Positions 45,846 to 57,211 of a stretch of 64,000 nt of DNA are shown one piece after another. The translations under genes were made by a program, and so were the position numbers. Origin of the DNA: Thoreauomyces humboldtii (lineage: Eukaryota; Chytridiomycota; Chytridiomycetes; Spizellomycetales; Powellomycetaceae); contig JADGJA010000016.1 of NCBI GenBank assembly GCA_027596035.1, forward strand, positions 1 through 64,000, in the 5' to 3' direction. Position 1 is the first letter of the stretch. Each line of letters starts with the position of its first letter. The notes under the pieces are model-generated. The model saw nothing but the letters and a program-made list of their open reading frames with translations, searched no databases and was not told the DNA's origin.

Positions 45846-47843
45846 ATGCAGTCCGTTCGGCCAGATGGACGACCGAAACCGGCGCGGCAGAGCTCAATCT
45901 CTAGCATAGATGCTGCTCTTCGCGAGAACCTGGCAGGTGCAGTAGCTCTCACCCTCGCCTCTCCCACACCGCTCGACGTTCGTACCTGACAAACACCACC
46001 CCCAGGCCGTAAGACCACGGTTCCGGTCCACAGTCTCGACCCACGTTTCGTGCATCACCTTCACAAACTCTATGCCGACGCTCACGTGGGCGTCTCCGAC
46101 GGGAGGATCGGTCTCCAGGACCTCCAGTCGCTCGTGCAGTCCCGCATCGACCATCTCATGAACGAGGACAGGCAGGATTTGGCACGGCTGCAGGAGGACG
46201 TCATGAAGAGTCATGGGACCTACGAGATCGAGGAGGACCGCTGGACGGACCGGTTCGACACGAAGCGCACGATCGGCCAGAAAGCGGCAGACAACACCGC
46301 ATCTGGCGGTGGATCGTGGACGTTCATCATCGTCCTGCTCGCCTTTCTGGCTTCTTGGATGATGTACGTCGTCGCTTCTCTTCGCAACATCGTCACGCTT
46401 TCCTCCAATGACTCTCTCTCTCTCTCCTTCTCTCTCTCTCGCCTTCAGCATCAACCTATCCGTCCCGAAAGGGTGGGACCCATATCCCTTCATTTTGCTT
46501 AACCTCATGCTGTCCACCCTGGCCGCCCTCCAAGCCCCGATCATCATGATGTCCCAGAACAGACAGACCGCCATCGACCAAGCCCAGGGCGACTACATCT
46601 CGCGGATGACGCTTCGAGCCGAGCTCCGCCTGCGACACGTGGACGCAAAGATCGACCATCTGGTGTCCCATCAATGGAAGCGACTGCTCGAGATCCAGCA
46701 ACTGCAGACGGACCTGCTGTACGCTCAGTTGCAGAGTAAAGGCGAGGAAGGGAGCCAAGGGAGCCAAGGGAGCCAAGGGAACCCTCCTTTCGACAGCACA
46801 TCGCATCCCAAGGCCGAAAGTCCTACGCGACCCTCCACATCCAATCTGTCGCGGGCTCCCACGCTCGAGACCATCACCCCATCGCAGCAATGGAAGGCCC
46901 ACTCGCACGTCGACGATCATCTCAACCTTCTTCTGAGAGCCCATCACGGAGTGGCGTTGCCCAGCGACACCCTCGTTTTCTCGAGATGGCACGATTCTGG
47001 GGACAACTACGTCGGAAGCGTGACGGACGTTCGATTGACGTGGAAGGACTCATCGTCGGCGGCTCCCGGTGTGCTCAAACACGTCGAGTACACCTTGGAG
47101 TTCCAGAGCGGCGTGGCATCCATGGACGACGTTTTCGCCGGTGAGGGACTGCTGACCCTCAGGAACGACTTTGACATGCCTGAGATGAACCTCAAGGGTA
47201 AGGTTCCCGGTCCTCGAACCTCTCTTCAGAGAGCAACCTTCGTATTGACCAGCCGCGCTGCCGACTCCCAGGTCGAATCCTCACCATCAAGGTGCACACC
47301 ACGACCGGCCGAACCCACCATTTCACCAACGGCTACGTCCTAGCCCGCTACAAGCCGACCATCCTCCCTCATCGAGGGGACCACATCTCGGATCTCTTCA
47401 AGGAGCCACTGGATCGTGTGGTCCTCACCTATCGAGGACCGATCGCTCACGCCGTCGTCGCGGTCCCGCACGAGGGCGACGCACTGACGTCCGTCCGTAC
47501 GACCCTCTACGGTCCCCGAGCGGCACAGGGCGAGGTGTGGTGCTGCTCCGTCGACGCCACGACGCCCGCTGATGGATGGACTTGTCTCGCGGCTGTGGGG
47601 AATCCGAACGCGGAGCCGGGCTGGAGGAAGTTGGAGACGAAGAGGGGTGTGGAGAGCGGAAGCCATCACCGCGGCGAGGACGATGGAGACGTGGATTCGC
47701 GTACAGGTGGTGTGGACGATGATATGGCCGTGTCGTTCGATGTGGACCTGGACCTGGTGGGACCCGGGCTGTGGGCTTTGTGGACACCGAATCCAAAGGC
47801 GACGTTCACGGGCATGATACTATCCAAGGCCAGTGTAGGATGA
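45846..47843 (+). CDS. DUF1003 membrane protein with long C-terminal extension
   Basis: Four exons, about 600 residues. After an N-terminal helical part comes a DUF1003 core: GGGSWTFIIVLLAFLASWM spliced to IINLSVPKGWDPYPFILLNLMLSTLAALQAPIIMMSQNRQ, then a coiled helix (LRLRHVDAKIDHLVSHQWKRLLEIQQLQTDLL). In bacteria this two-helix core is a stand-alone protein of unknown role. Here a GSQ tandem repeat (9-nt units at about 46749-46780) links it to about 300 further residues of beta-rich look (GVASMDDVFAGEGLLTLRNDFDMPEMNL, GRTHHFTNGYVLARYKP), for which I know no family. Introns: about 45936-46007 (start GTGCAG), 46363-46448 (containing a CT microsatellite), and about 47200-47271. DUF1003 is chiefly bacterial, so acquisition by transfer is possible. 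Confidence 0.85.
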
Positions 47844-48237
47844 GGAAAGCAACGATATATAGATTGCGTGTCCCAGAATTAGTTAGAGTTTCCTATACAT
47901 TATCCGGAAGTTCTACAAGAATGTATGAACTAACAAAGGGTCACTGAAGTGGGAAGCTGGGCCCTTCGCAGAGTACTGGTCTGCTCGTGTCACGGTGACC
48001 CCCCCGACTCCCTGTCACTCTGACTGGAATGACCGATCGTTTCGAGATCGCTTCCTTGGCTCCCTCCGGGGCCACATTGACCGAGACATCGAGGGCGTGA
48101 ACCACCTGAACCACCTGAACCACCTTCCCCTTGTAGCTGTCGCACCAGTCTGTCGAGCCCTGAAGCGGGACCGAGACGGGAAGCTGGAGCGGTCTGGCGT
48201 TCGTCCCTGCTTGAACGAGCCTTTCCCATTCAAGTGT

Positions 48238-48313
48238 GTATCAAGTGTGGTCGCAACATAGGACCGACATTGTTTGACCGATGTCGGTCCTATGTTGCGA
48301 CCACACTTGATAC
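48238..48313. repeat. Perfect inverted repeat, 33-bp arms, 10-nt loop
   Basis: The left arm 48238-48270 and right arm 48281-48313 are exact reverse complements, starting gtatcaagtgtggtcgcaac. The 10-nt spacer is tgtttgaccg. If transcribed it would form a long perfect hairpin. It lies in a gene-free stretch and lacks any coding content, so it could be a tiny fold-back element, a small-RNA source or a protein-binding site. Confidence 0.95.
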
Positions 48314-49472
48314 CCGTACTTAAAACAGGAAAGTTTATCGATAATGGGCTGCAAAAGTTTTAGATTAACGCTAAGAACCTTAGGGTTTTCTGCGCAAATC
48401 GGATTTGATGGCCGGGCACCGGTGTGTAGTTGAAACTCATTCCGCTCGAATTCAGATATGCCGTGAGAGAGCGGGCTGGAACCGTTGACAATAGCAAGAC
48501 AATAGGAAGGACGATAGGAATGCGTGGGAAAGGGGCAGGCAACTCTTTTGTGCGGGACACGGTTTGGACAGCGGCCCCAGCAAAAGAGCGGGCAAGCCAG
48601 GCTGCGGACGGATGAGATCTTGTAGGGTTAGGGTGTGTAGGGAATGACTGATGAATGATGGATGATACAGTGCAGCATGCAAGGATTAACAGCTTGGAAC
48701 ATAGCCAAGCAAAACACTCCCAGATACGTAATGTGGTCTTCAATCTGCTTCCGTTGTTTATCGGACATGACCTGTAAAGTAGGCAACGGCAATGGGTTCT
48801 GCTCCTCTGGAGGCTGGATGTCATGACACAGCGTGGTGGCTGCTGGCGGCTGTTATTTGTGCGATTCGAAAAGGCGCTGAGGCTCTGAGGGTCCGTCGGT
48901 ACTTGAGTGAACCGGTGCACACTTGTACACTTGCAGGCGAATGTACCGGTTCCTTACGGCCCGACGTCCTCCGGGAGGGGGAGGGTCCCTCATGGCGTGG
49001 CACAAAGGGCCAAAGGTCCGACATTGAGCAGAGCCGCGCAGGGTTTTTTTTCATCTCCCCCACGCCGTGTGCTGTGTGCTCTGTCTGACCCTCTGCCGCT
49101 TCTTCCTTCCTTCTTCCGGCGTCAGTGGCGCTTTTGGGCTACAAGAAGGCATAGGGGCCTCTTCGGACTTTGAATGTCTCTCCTTCTTGCTCCCTTTCAC
49201 TCGCTCGCTCGCTCTCTCCCTTCTTTTCCCGAGGAGAGTCGTCTCCCCTCCTGTCGTCCCCTTTTTTCCTTCAATACGGGAAGTGCGAGATAGACATAGC
49301 GAGAGCGAGTGTGCTGCTGCCATTCCTCACACTTCGGAACTCCCCGTCCTCTCCTTTTCTTTTCCCGTTCGTCTCTCTCTCTCTCTCTCTGCCAATCGCC
49401 TTTCCACCTTTCACTGGTGTCTGTTCGTTCGCTTGCCAGATCTATCCCTACCCAGCAAGTGTCTTGCACTGC

Positions 49473-49480
49473 TATAAATA
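49473..49480 (+). promoter_or_regulatory. TATA-like element close to the start codon
   Basis: TATAAATA ends only 6 nt before the ATG at 49487. A working TATA box would place transcription start inside the reading frame, so either this element is not used or the true start codon is further on. Confidence 0.3.
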
Positions 49481-49486
49481 CCCTCC

Positions 49487-52183
49487 ATGCAACGCAACGG
49501 CAGCTCAGCCTCGTTGTCAGCAAAGACACCGCTCGGAAAGAAGGGCCATGAGTCATTCCTGAAAAAGGTTTGGCGGGACAGGTATGTCGAAGGTCCGCTC
49601 TGGAACAAGCCACAATGTTCGTCTGAATGCTCACCTTTCGAGCACAGCGTGAAAGCCGTCACACCTCGAGCCAGCATCTCCAGTCTGCGGTCGCAGCGTT
49701 CCGACGTTCCTTCGACCACCGTCAGCTCACCGGATCCAGCACGACTCGCCAGCAGACCCAGCACCTCGTCTGCCCGACAAGCACCACGGCCAGTAGAACC
49801 CATCGAGGTGCTCAATCTCGAGATTGCAGGGGTCGTCGACGAATATGTGGAGCCCATCCCCGCGCAGAAGATCGCCCCCGGGGTGCTGCCCGCCGCTCCC
49901 GTCTCACCCTTGGTCCAGGAGATCGAGGACCTCGTCAAAGAGGCGCGCGATGAAGCCTACATGCTCCTTCCCTTTCCCGGAACGATGACCAGCGAGTCAG
50001 TGGTGTCCTTGCAGACGATCCCAGCACCTGTTCTTCCACAGCAGGAAGACAGGTACGCCATGCGGCCCGAGCGGGACTCACCGGAACCAGAGGTGTTTGT
50101 GTCTCTCGAGGAGGATGCGAGCGACAATGGCGAGTATACCGACGAGGAAGAGGAAGGCATCGACCGAACGAAAGACCAGCAGCAGCAGCGGCTGCGGCTA
50201 CAGGACGACTCGGACGATTCGGACGACAATGAAGCGCTTTACTACCGGCAGGCACGGGCAGCGAAGCGGCGCTCGTGGCGCTCCATATACACCGATTCGG
50301 CCAGCATAAAGTCCACTCCCGACACGCCTTGGGTCGACGTGGACGCGGAGGCAGACAGAAGAAATCGGCCACTGCGACGGAAGAGGTCCCAGCGGTCTCA
50401 GAAGTCTCAGCGATCGCAGAAAAGGAACGTCGGCCGGCAGTCGGTGACCATCGGCCAGATCGAGAAGATAATCGGCGAGGTCGATTCAGATACCGGCAAG
50501 CCCCGACCGCCTTCCGTTGCCGATTACTCTCGCAATAAGCGATTTTCGCGAAGTCTCCGCCCGCGATCGTCCCTTGAGGCCCTTCGGAACCGCCAAAGCT
50601 TGCATCGGCAGGTTACTCTCGGCCGGACCCTCACGACGGACTCCATGGATCTGCACGACTCTGCTTTTGACAGTCTGGGAAGACCAAAGTCCGATGGAAG
50701 CAACTTCACAATGCGATCTCGCTCCAGCGCCATCGAGCTCTCGCCCGATGGCAACTCCCTCCCGCTGGCGGGCTACAACAACAGACGTGCCTCTCGAAGG
50801 CATCAGCGGCCTCGCTCGGGGTCAAGATCGAGGTCACGGTCTCGACGACGGAGCCGGAGACCTACAGGCGCGAGCGCCGTCTCCCAGGCGTCCATGTCCG
50901 GGATCTACGACAAGCTGCTCATGGGCTACACTTGGTCGGACGAGGCGCCATCGCCGCCTTCGAGCTTCGTCGCGCCCCTTCACCCCAATTCCAGCGTGAA
51001 GAAACTCGACGAACTGTGCCTCGACATAAGCATGTTTTCGGAGGACGAGGGAAAGGGCAGGCTGTCTACGGTCGCGGATGCAGCTTCTGACGACGACGAA
51101 AACAACGTCCACAGTGCCACAGAGAGCGACATTGTCGGCGGTAAGGAGAAGAAGGCAAAATCCAGCCCGCACCTTTCTCCTTCTCGCAACCCGTCCACGT
51201 CGAGCGACGGTGCCGCGGAGCGATGGGGCCACGGGCGTAAGCTCTCATCAGACCATCTCCACCTCGCTGCCGACCGCAGCAGCAGCAAGGCTCCGTCACG
51301 GTCCACCTCGTCCTCGCGGCCCGCTACCCCGCACAGCGACGGACCGGCCTTCATCCCCCACAGCCCATTGCGAGCCTCCGAAGACGCCAGTTCCGCCAGT
51401 CCTCGCGCATCCGAAGACGCCGCGACACTGAACGGCGAAGTCGACGCGGGAATCGCGAAAGTCGAAGGTCACATCCGTCTCGAACGCGTCCAGAGTCCCG
51501 ATGGGTCGGTGCTCGACGGAAACGAATGCGGAAAGCAAGCCGAGTCAGGCTACGACCTCGAGCTCTCGTACCCACCACCACCATCATCATCACCACCACC
51601 ATCATCTCCCACCGGTGTTTCCAAATGCGAACCCAGCAACGTCTACCTCCTCACGATCCACAACCACGCCGCGGTAGCCATCCCGTTCTCCTGGGACGTG
51701 ACCGAAGTGTGGCGGGACGGTTCTTCCACCGTGATCAACTCACCGGACTCTCGCTTCTCGATGCAACCCACGCGAGGTTGGTTCCCACCGCACGGGGACA
51801 CGATGTTCGAAGTGACGCTTCGACCCGACGTTGCGGGGTCGTACGACGTCCTCGCCACCCTCGTCCTGCAGCACCTCGACGTCAACGACGAGGCGGCGCC
51901 CTGGACGGCCATGGAGGACCTCATGCAGCGAAAGGGGGAACGAAAGTGTCGGTTCTTGGTCAAGTGCGTCAGGAACGCTCCCCTTCCGACTCCCCCCATC
52001 GCCACAAAGGTCGAACACAAGATCACCACCACCCCTCCTCCTCCTCCTCCTCCCGCTGCTGTCCCCCGACCGAGCGGTCCACGACGTGACCCTTCCAACA
52101 GGACCTCCGTCGGTGCTGGGAAGTTGCTCAAGAACAAGTCGAGGTTCCGGCGCCTTCTTTTGAGAGTGAAAGCGAGGTTCTGA
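49487..52183 (+). CDS. Large disordered protein with a C-terminal Ig-like domain
   Basis: A reading frame of 898 codons. An apparent intron at 49582-49647 (GTATGT...CACAG, 66 nt, no stop and divisible by three) would shorten it to about 876 residues and join WRDS to VKAVTP. Most of the protein is Ser/Arg/Asp-rich and likely disordered, with QRSQKSQRSQK repeats, an RS-like block (RSGSRSRSRSRRRSRR), acidic patches and Pro runs. Near the C-terminus a folded stretch (VYLLTIHNHAAVAIPFSWDVTEVWRDGSST... to YDVLATLVLQHLD) looks like an immunoglobulin/ASH-type beta sandwich. The tail is very basic (KNKSRFRRLLLRVKARF). No family name fits; a scaffold role is only a guess. Confidence 0.75.
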   Translation: MQRNGSSASLSAKTPLGKKGHESFLKKVWRDRYVEGPLWNKPQCSSECSPFEHSVKAVTPRASISSLRSQRSDVPSTTVSSPDPARLASRPSTSSARQAPRPVEPIEVLNLEIAGVVDEYVEPIPAQKIAPGVLPAAPVSPLVQEIEDLVKEARDEAYMLLPFPGTMTSESVVSLQTIPAPVLPQQEDRYAMRPERDSPEPEVFVSLEEDASDNGEYTDEEEEGIDRTKDQQQQRLRLQDDSDDSDDNEALYYRQARAAKRRSWRSIYTDSASIKSTPDTPWVDVDAEADRRNRPLRRKRSQRSQKSQRSQKRNVGRQSVTIGQIEKIIGEVDSDTGKPRPPSVADYSRNKRFSRSLRPRSSLEALRNRQSLHRQVTLGRTLTTDSMDLHDSAFDSLGRPKSDGSNFTMRSRSSAIELSPDGNSLPLAGYNNRRASRRHQRPRSGSRSRSRSRRRSRRPTGASAVSQASMSGIYDKLLMGYTWSDEAPSPPSSFVAPLHPNSSVKKLDELCLDISMFSEDEGKGRLSTVADAASDDDENNVHSATESDIVGGKEKKAKSSPHLSPSRNPSTSSDGAAERWGHGRKLSSDHLHLAADRSSSKAPSRSTSSSRPATPHSDGPAFIPHSPLRASEDASSASPRASEDAATLNGEVDAGIAKVEGHIRLERVQSPDGSVLDGNECGKQAESGYDLELSYPPPPSSSPPPSSPTGVSKCEPSNVYLLTIHNHAAVAIPFSWDVTEVWRDGSSTVINSPDSRFSMQPTRGWFPPHGDTMFEVTLRPDVAGSYDVLATLVLQHLDVNDEAAPWTAMEDLMQRKGERKCRFLVKCVRNAPLPTPPIATKVEHKITTTPPPPPPPAAVPRPSGPRRDPSNRTSVGAGKLLKNKSRFRRLLLRVKARF

Positions 52184-52572
52184 GAGACATCCTTCCCTCT
52201 ATTACGTCCTTGTATCGACATACACACACTTGCACATCCCCCCTGGGTCCTCTCCTCTTTGGGCCCGAGGGCGAAACGTACAAGCGATTCCCTGGCGTAT
52301 AGCGGCCGTGCATCACCTCATCCATAGATTCCCCATATCTGACACTCGTAGTTTACAAAAGTACCCCCGCTACGCACATTTCCCAGTTTAGTTTTTTTTC
52401 AAATTAGTCATGCTCCTCCTCCGTCGTCTCGTGAGCTTTGCACCTCTTCTTATCCGGCACCAGTGCATTTCAGAAGCTACTGTAGATTGCAGACTCTTGT
52501 GAATTGAGAGAAGAAAAGGTAAGGAAGAGGAAAGAAGGCAGAGGGTGGTGGAAAGAGGAGATAGGTTTTTTT
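52184..52572. other. Intergenic region, convergent 3' ends
   Basis: The 3' flanks of the disordered-protein gene and SEC31 meet here. No coding frame or repeat is supported. Confidence 0.5.
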
Positions 52573-55500
52573 TTAACGTCCATAGTATCCCTGACCCATT
52601 GGCGGCGGTCCCTGACCCATGGGAGGCGGGGGAGGCCTCTGCTGCTGCATCTGCTGCTGCTGGTACTGCAGCTGTTGAGGAGGAGGAGCCATCATGCCTT
52701 GAGTCGGGGGAGGAGGCATGCCTTGATGCTGCATGGGCGGGGGAGGTGGATGACCGTAACCTTGAGGGGGAAGAGGCGCGTAGCCCCCTTGCTGCTGCTG
52801 CTGTTGTTGCTGCTGGACGGGCATCTGAGGAGCGTTGGCACGTTCGGCCGAGTCGATGAGGCGTTTCACGACGAGCATCCACTTTCCAGTCACATCGTAG
52901 CGGGTCGTGACGAGGTCGATCTGGATGCTTGTAGCGGTCTGATAGTCTTTCGCGTCCAGAGCTGCACGGACAGGGGACGGCATTAGCGATGATATTGACA
53001 AGACTGATGACTTTCTGAGTTACCTTTGACGAGTTCGAGCATCTTGGCAACGACGTCGGCAGGAACCTCCTGCGCGTTCAGCTGGTCGTAAAGTATGCTG
53101 ATCTTCTTCTCGGCGTCCTCGTAGACGCGCTTTTGCTGAGGCTGGTAATGCGTGGCGGTATGAGACAGAGAGGCTACATGGAAGCTAACTGTCGCAAGAC
53201 ACTTACCGCACTCGAAGCGGCTTTCAGGACCGCAAGGTACTTCTGCAAGCCATCAAACAGCGGCTTGTGAGCAGCAGGAATCTGGGATCTATCGCCAGGA
53301 GCTAACAGAAATATGTTAACCATTGAAGCCCGTTCGCAAAACACAACGTACTTCGAACCAACTTACGGAACTTCGGTGCAGCTGGAACAGGTGGGGTCGG
53401 CTTCGGAGGTTCTTGCGCTGTGCTCCGCGTGACGGTATGAGCCTGCGTCTGCTGCTGTGGTTGGCCGTACCCGGATGTAGCCTGAGCCGGATACTGAGAT
53501 GCTGACTGACCGCCCGGTTGCTGACCGTACTGCTGGAACTGCCCGTTCGGCTGACTGGGCGGGGATATGGGCGAGGCACCGAACGCCGAGGTAGCGAATC
53601 CAGCTGTTGGAGGCGGGGCCAGCGGGGTAGGTGCACGAGCGGCTTCCGGCTGTTGCCATGGTGCTTGCGTGGGATGAGCGCCGATGGTGGGTCCTTGAGC
53701 GAGCGGAGGAGCAGCCGGAGTGGGCTTGGACGCAAGACGGGCCTGATGAGTGAGCGCCGGAGGATCGTTCCAATTGGTTGGAGGGGCTACACAGTGTCCA
53801 CGAAGATAAGTATAAAGACGTCCGTGAGGTCAAAGGGTAAGCCTTACCTGTGTTCTGGGTGGACAAGAATGACGCATGGCTGTCGGATGGTGGAGGGGGT
53901 AGGGCCGAGTATCCAGACGTCTGACCTCCATAGAGAGGTTGCGCATAGCCGCTAGTCTGCTGCTGGTCATACCCACCGTACTGAGGAGCTTGGTAAGGTG
54001 CTTGATATGGTGGTTGGTAAGGAGCTGCTGCTGTCGATTGGGGCGGGCTGACGTACGATGGCTGAGGGGCAGCTGGAGCAAAATTCTGGTATCCTTGTTG
54101 CGCATTGTAGGCAGGTTGAGCAGGCTGGCCCCAGACGCCCGCTTGGGCTGGAGCGGCTTGGTTGTAATACGAGGAAGTGTAACCATTCGACGCGGCCCCA
54201 GGATAGGCGGTCTGTGTCACCTGAGCGGGTTGGGCATAAGGCGCTGTCTGCAGATGTCCCTCAGTGAGATCCTTCAGTGCGTACGGGAAGGCCGGCTGCT
54301 GAGCCTGTCTCCTTACGCCCCCACTTTGGTAGACCCTGTTGCGTAGAACCGCGATTGCGTCCTCGGTGCCGGGTGGGGGACCATGGGCCCCTTCCTGTTT
54401 TGTGGTCCATCGGAAGCTTTCCGGTACAAGCTCGAGCATGGTCCACGCCATATCGAGCTTGCCTTGACTGGCAACAGATTCCGCATACTCGGCGTAGTGG
54501 TCGTACAGGCCTTCCAGTTCGAAAAAGCCGGAGGGGTTGCTAAGCTCGGGATCCGCGAAACCGATCGCTTTGCGGAAGACGGTAACTTTCTCGATGAGAC
54601 TTTGCAGAGCCACAGTGTGCGACATGTGTGCGGTAACATCCTTCTTGCTCGAAGCTCCTGCGCCTTGCAGTAGGGAGCGTTCTTCTTCCGTTTCCCGCTT
54701 GCTCCAAATACTGACAACCTTCTTCAGGTCGCCTGCAGCCACGTAACACAGAGCTGCCGCAAACTTCTTGTTCTCTGACGGCGGTCCTCCTCTGCTCACA
54801 GGTGCCGAGTCTCCAGCTGCCTCCAAGCGCTTTCCGAGCGCCGTGAAAAGCTCTGCCGAATCTTCTGCCTTTCCGTAAGTGCAAACGAGAGCGAGAATAT
54901 CCTTCCAACCGCCCTCTCGGCCATCGAGAGCCGCATCTTCAACAACCGGAAGCAAGTCGCCTTTGACTACGCTCTGGAGCACGCGTATGTACGACTTCTC
55001 CTTTTGGCGCCGGAAGTACTCTTGCTGCGTTCGCACGAGCAGCTCTGTGCCACCCGAGACTGCTAGCATGAGAGCGTCGGCCAATCGGTTTGCACCGAGA
55101 GCTGCGTCGACAGCCGTCTCGAAGTCGCCGAGCACAACGGCCTTCGTAATAATGATGTCGACATCGCTATCCTGTCCCGGTTTGGCTGGGTAAAGACTGA
55201 AAGGATCTGGTTTCCGACGGGGCAGACTGGCCTCTTGAGCCGTGTGCTCCGTCATGGCCGACATGTCGGGAAACTCCACCTGCGAGGCCCCAAATAGGTT
55301 GCCCAATCCATTTGCTTGGGAGTCGGTCCCCCCGATTGGGGGAGCCGGAGCCGCCTTCGCGGGGGTTTCGAATAGTTCCACTGGTTTGGTATGGGCTGCC
55401 AACCTCAGTTGCTGCAGCAAGCTGTCTAACCGCGTACTTTGACTCGAGGTTCTCAGGCCCAGGTACTCTACGACTTGTTCCCGAGCGCTGGTTTCCAGCA

Positions 55501-57211
55501 TTACTTTAATGAACTTCCAAAGCTCCCGGTCGGTCTCGTTGACCGCGTTCCCTTCGTCTGTCGCACTTGCTCGGTGTTCGCAGAACCGTTTGTATGATTC
55601 CAACTGATCATCAGCCATCACGGCCTCCAGTTCGTCGACTCGCTTTGCGAACGCATGCTCGGTTGGAACGGTACGGACGGATACACGTCGCGAGTCCGAA
55701 TCGAAGGTAAGGAGTTTTCCGCCGAAACCGAAAGAGGCACCTACGGGACGGCGCAACCACTTCGGTGGTTGCCGGAGTGCGAATTTCGTGGACACATGAG
55801 GTTGTGTCGGGTTGATGTTGTGCGGCGCAAACGGGTCGTCAGTTGTGTGCGAGTGTTGCACTGGGGTGGGAGGAATCTCGTCCGCATCACCATCTGAGGA
55901 CTGGAGAGAGTGGACGGACACGAACCCATCGAAGCTCGATACTGCCACGAGGTCCGGGTTTCTTGGACACCATTGAACATCGAATGACCAGTTGTTGGAG
56001 TGCGCGAGTTCCCCAATCATTTCTCCAGTGTTGGGATTCCACGCCAAGGTTGAGTTATCTTTTCCGCAAGATAAAAGAAGATCGGAATCTTTGGCACACC
56101 ATGCCAACGAGAGGATGCCTTTCTGGTGTCCATGCATGCCCTGCAGACAATCGAGGATTAGGTGAATGTATTGTCAAAGCATAAGGATGCATACCAACCA
56201 TCTGAGGAGCAGCAGCATTGCGCAGATCCCACACAAGCAAAGACGGGGCATTGTCATCGTCTGACGCAGTGACGAGTTGCGTGGGCTAATGGAAGGAATC
56301 GTAAGTTGAGACATATTGCGAGCGCCAGTACACGCTACACGCTACCGTAGAAGGGTTCCAAGCGATGGCCGTGATTGGCTTTCGGCCTCCGGGATGAGAC
56401 AAGGACGCAATTTCCCTCTTATGCCGCAAATCCCACAAAACTGTGTTTCCGTTGTTGCTGGCCGTCGCAAGAATGTATGGGACCTGTCGGTTCCATTGCA
56501 AGACTGTAACATCCTCGAGACGCTGGGATTTGGCACCAGGTGTGTAGGGTGACGTAGGATTTGTTAGATCCCAGACGTATATCTGTTAATGGCTTGCGTG
56601 AGCGTTCGTGGGACTTTCTCAGTTTTGGGCTCAGCGCCGAACCTGTCCGTCAGTGGCCCCGGATGCCAGGAGGTTGCCCTGCAGTATGTTGAAGTCCAGA
56701 CCACGAACGGGACCACCATGGATCGATTTCCGCATCAACAACGACTTCGGATTTCCCTCGATGATCGCGGCGGGGTTCCACAGATCAAGGTCGCCGTTTT
56801 CCATTCCGCTCGCCAGCATGCCGAGTGGCTTGGAGACATCTCCCGGTATCGTTCCCCAAGCTAAGCGGTTGAACCTAGACGATACAACTGCAATCAGGGC
56901 GGTGCTCACATTCTCAACTTCGCGAACGAGCGAAGACCCTGCCCGCTTCAGCGTGGAGGTCACGCCGCGTTGTTGGTTCCCCAGCTATACCTTGCAGTAC
57001 ATGTAACCTTTCCGACTGGCCTCAGCTTGTTGTGTCCGGCAACTCCCGGCTTTGAGCTCAGGTTCAGGTCGAAAATTTCCAGTTCTGCCGAGGTACTGAA
57101 GGAAGCGTCCAGAGCGCCAGCTACGGTTCCTGCGGCCAGCAGTGGACCCGCGTCATGCTGGCCTGGCGACCAGGCGAGGGTTGCCGTCCGATTGACGTGA
57201 CGAAGACGCAT
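52573..57211 (-). CDS. SEC31: COPII coat subunit SEC31
   Basis: The outer-coat subunit of COPII vesicles, pairing with SEC13 to drive ER export. The start at 57211 gives MRLRHVNRTATLAWSPG, the family N-terminus. WD40 blades follow over several exons (LASGMENGDLDLWNP, LLASGATDGQIYVWDL, ILATASNNGNTVLWDLRHKREI, LLVWDLRNAAAP, HGHQKGILSLAWCAKDSDLLLSCGKDN). The long exon from about 56137 carries the helical ACE1 region (DVDIIITKAVVLGDFETAVDAALGANRLADALMLA) and then a Pro/Gln/Tyr-rich linker. The last exons hold the conserved C-terminal helices (HKPLFDGLQKYLAVLKA, LVTTRYDVTGKWMLVVKRLIDSAE) and a Gln/Pro-rich tail ending MGQGYYGR. About nine introns, total close to 1280 residues. One intron near 53785-53850 ends the reading frame of the linker exon. 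Confidence 0.93.

Larger units (their letters stand above)
47844..49486. other. Intergenic region with a large inverted repeat and CT-rich promoter
   Basis: No gene is supported. It contains three tandem gaaccacct units (about 48099-48126), a perfect inverted repeat (48238-48313) and, from about 49160, a long pyrimidine-rich stretch ahead of the next gene. Confidence 0.5.

Noticed and set aside
46411..46447. CT microsatellite as a regulatory repeat
   Set aside because: It lies inside an intron of the DUF1003 gene and can serve simply as the polypyrimidine tract.
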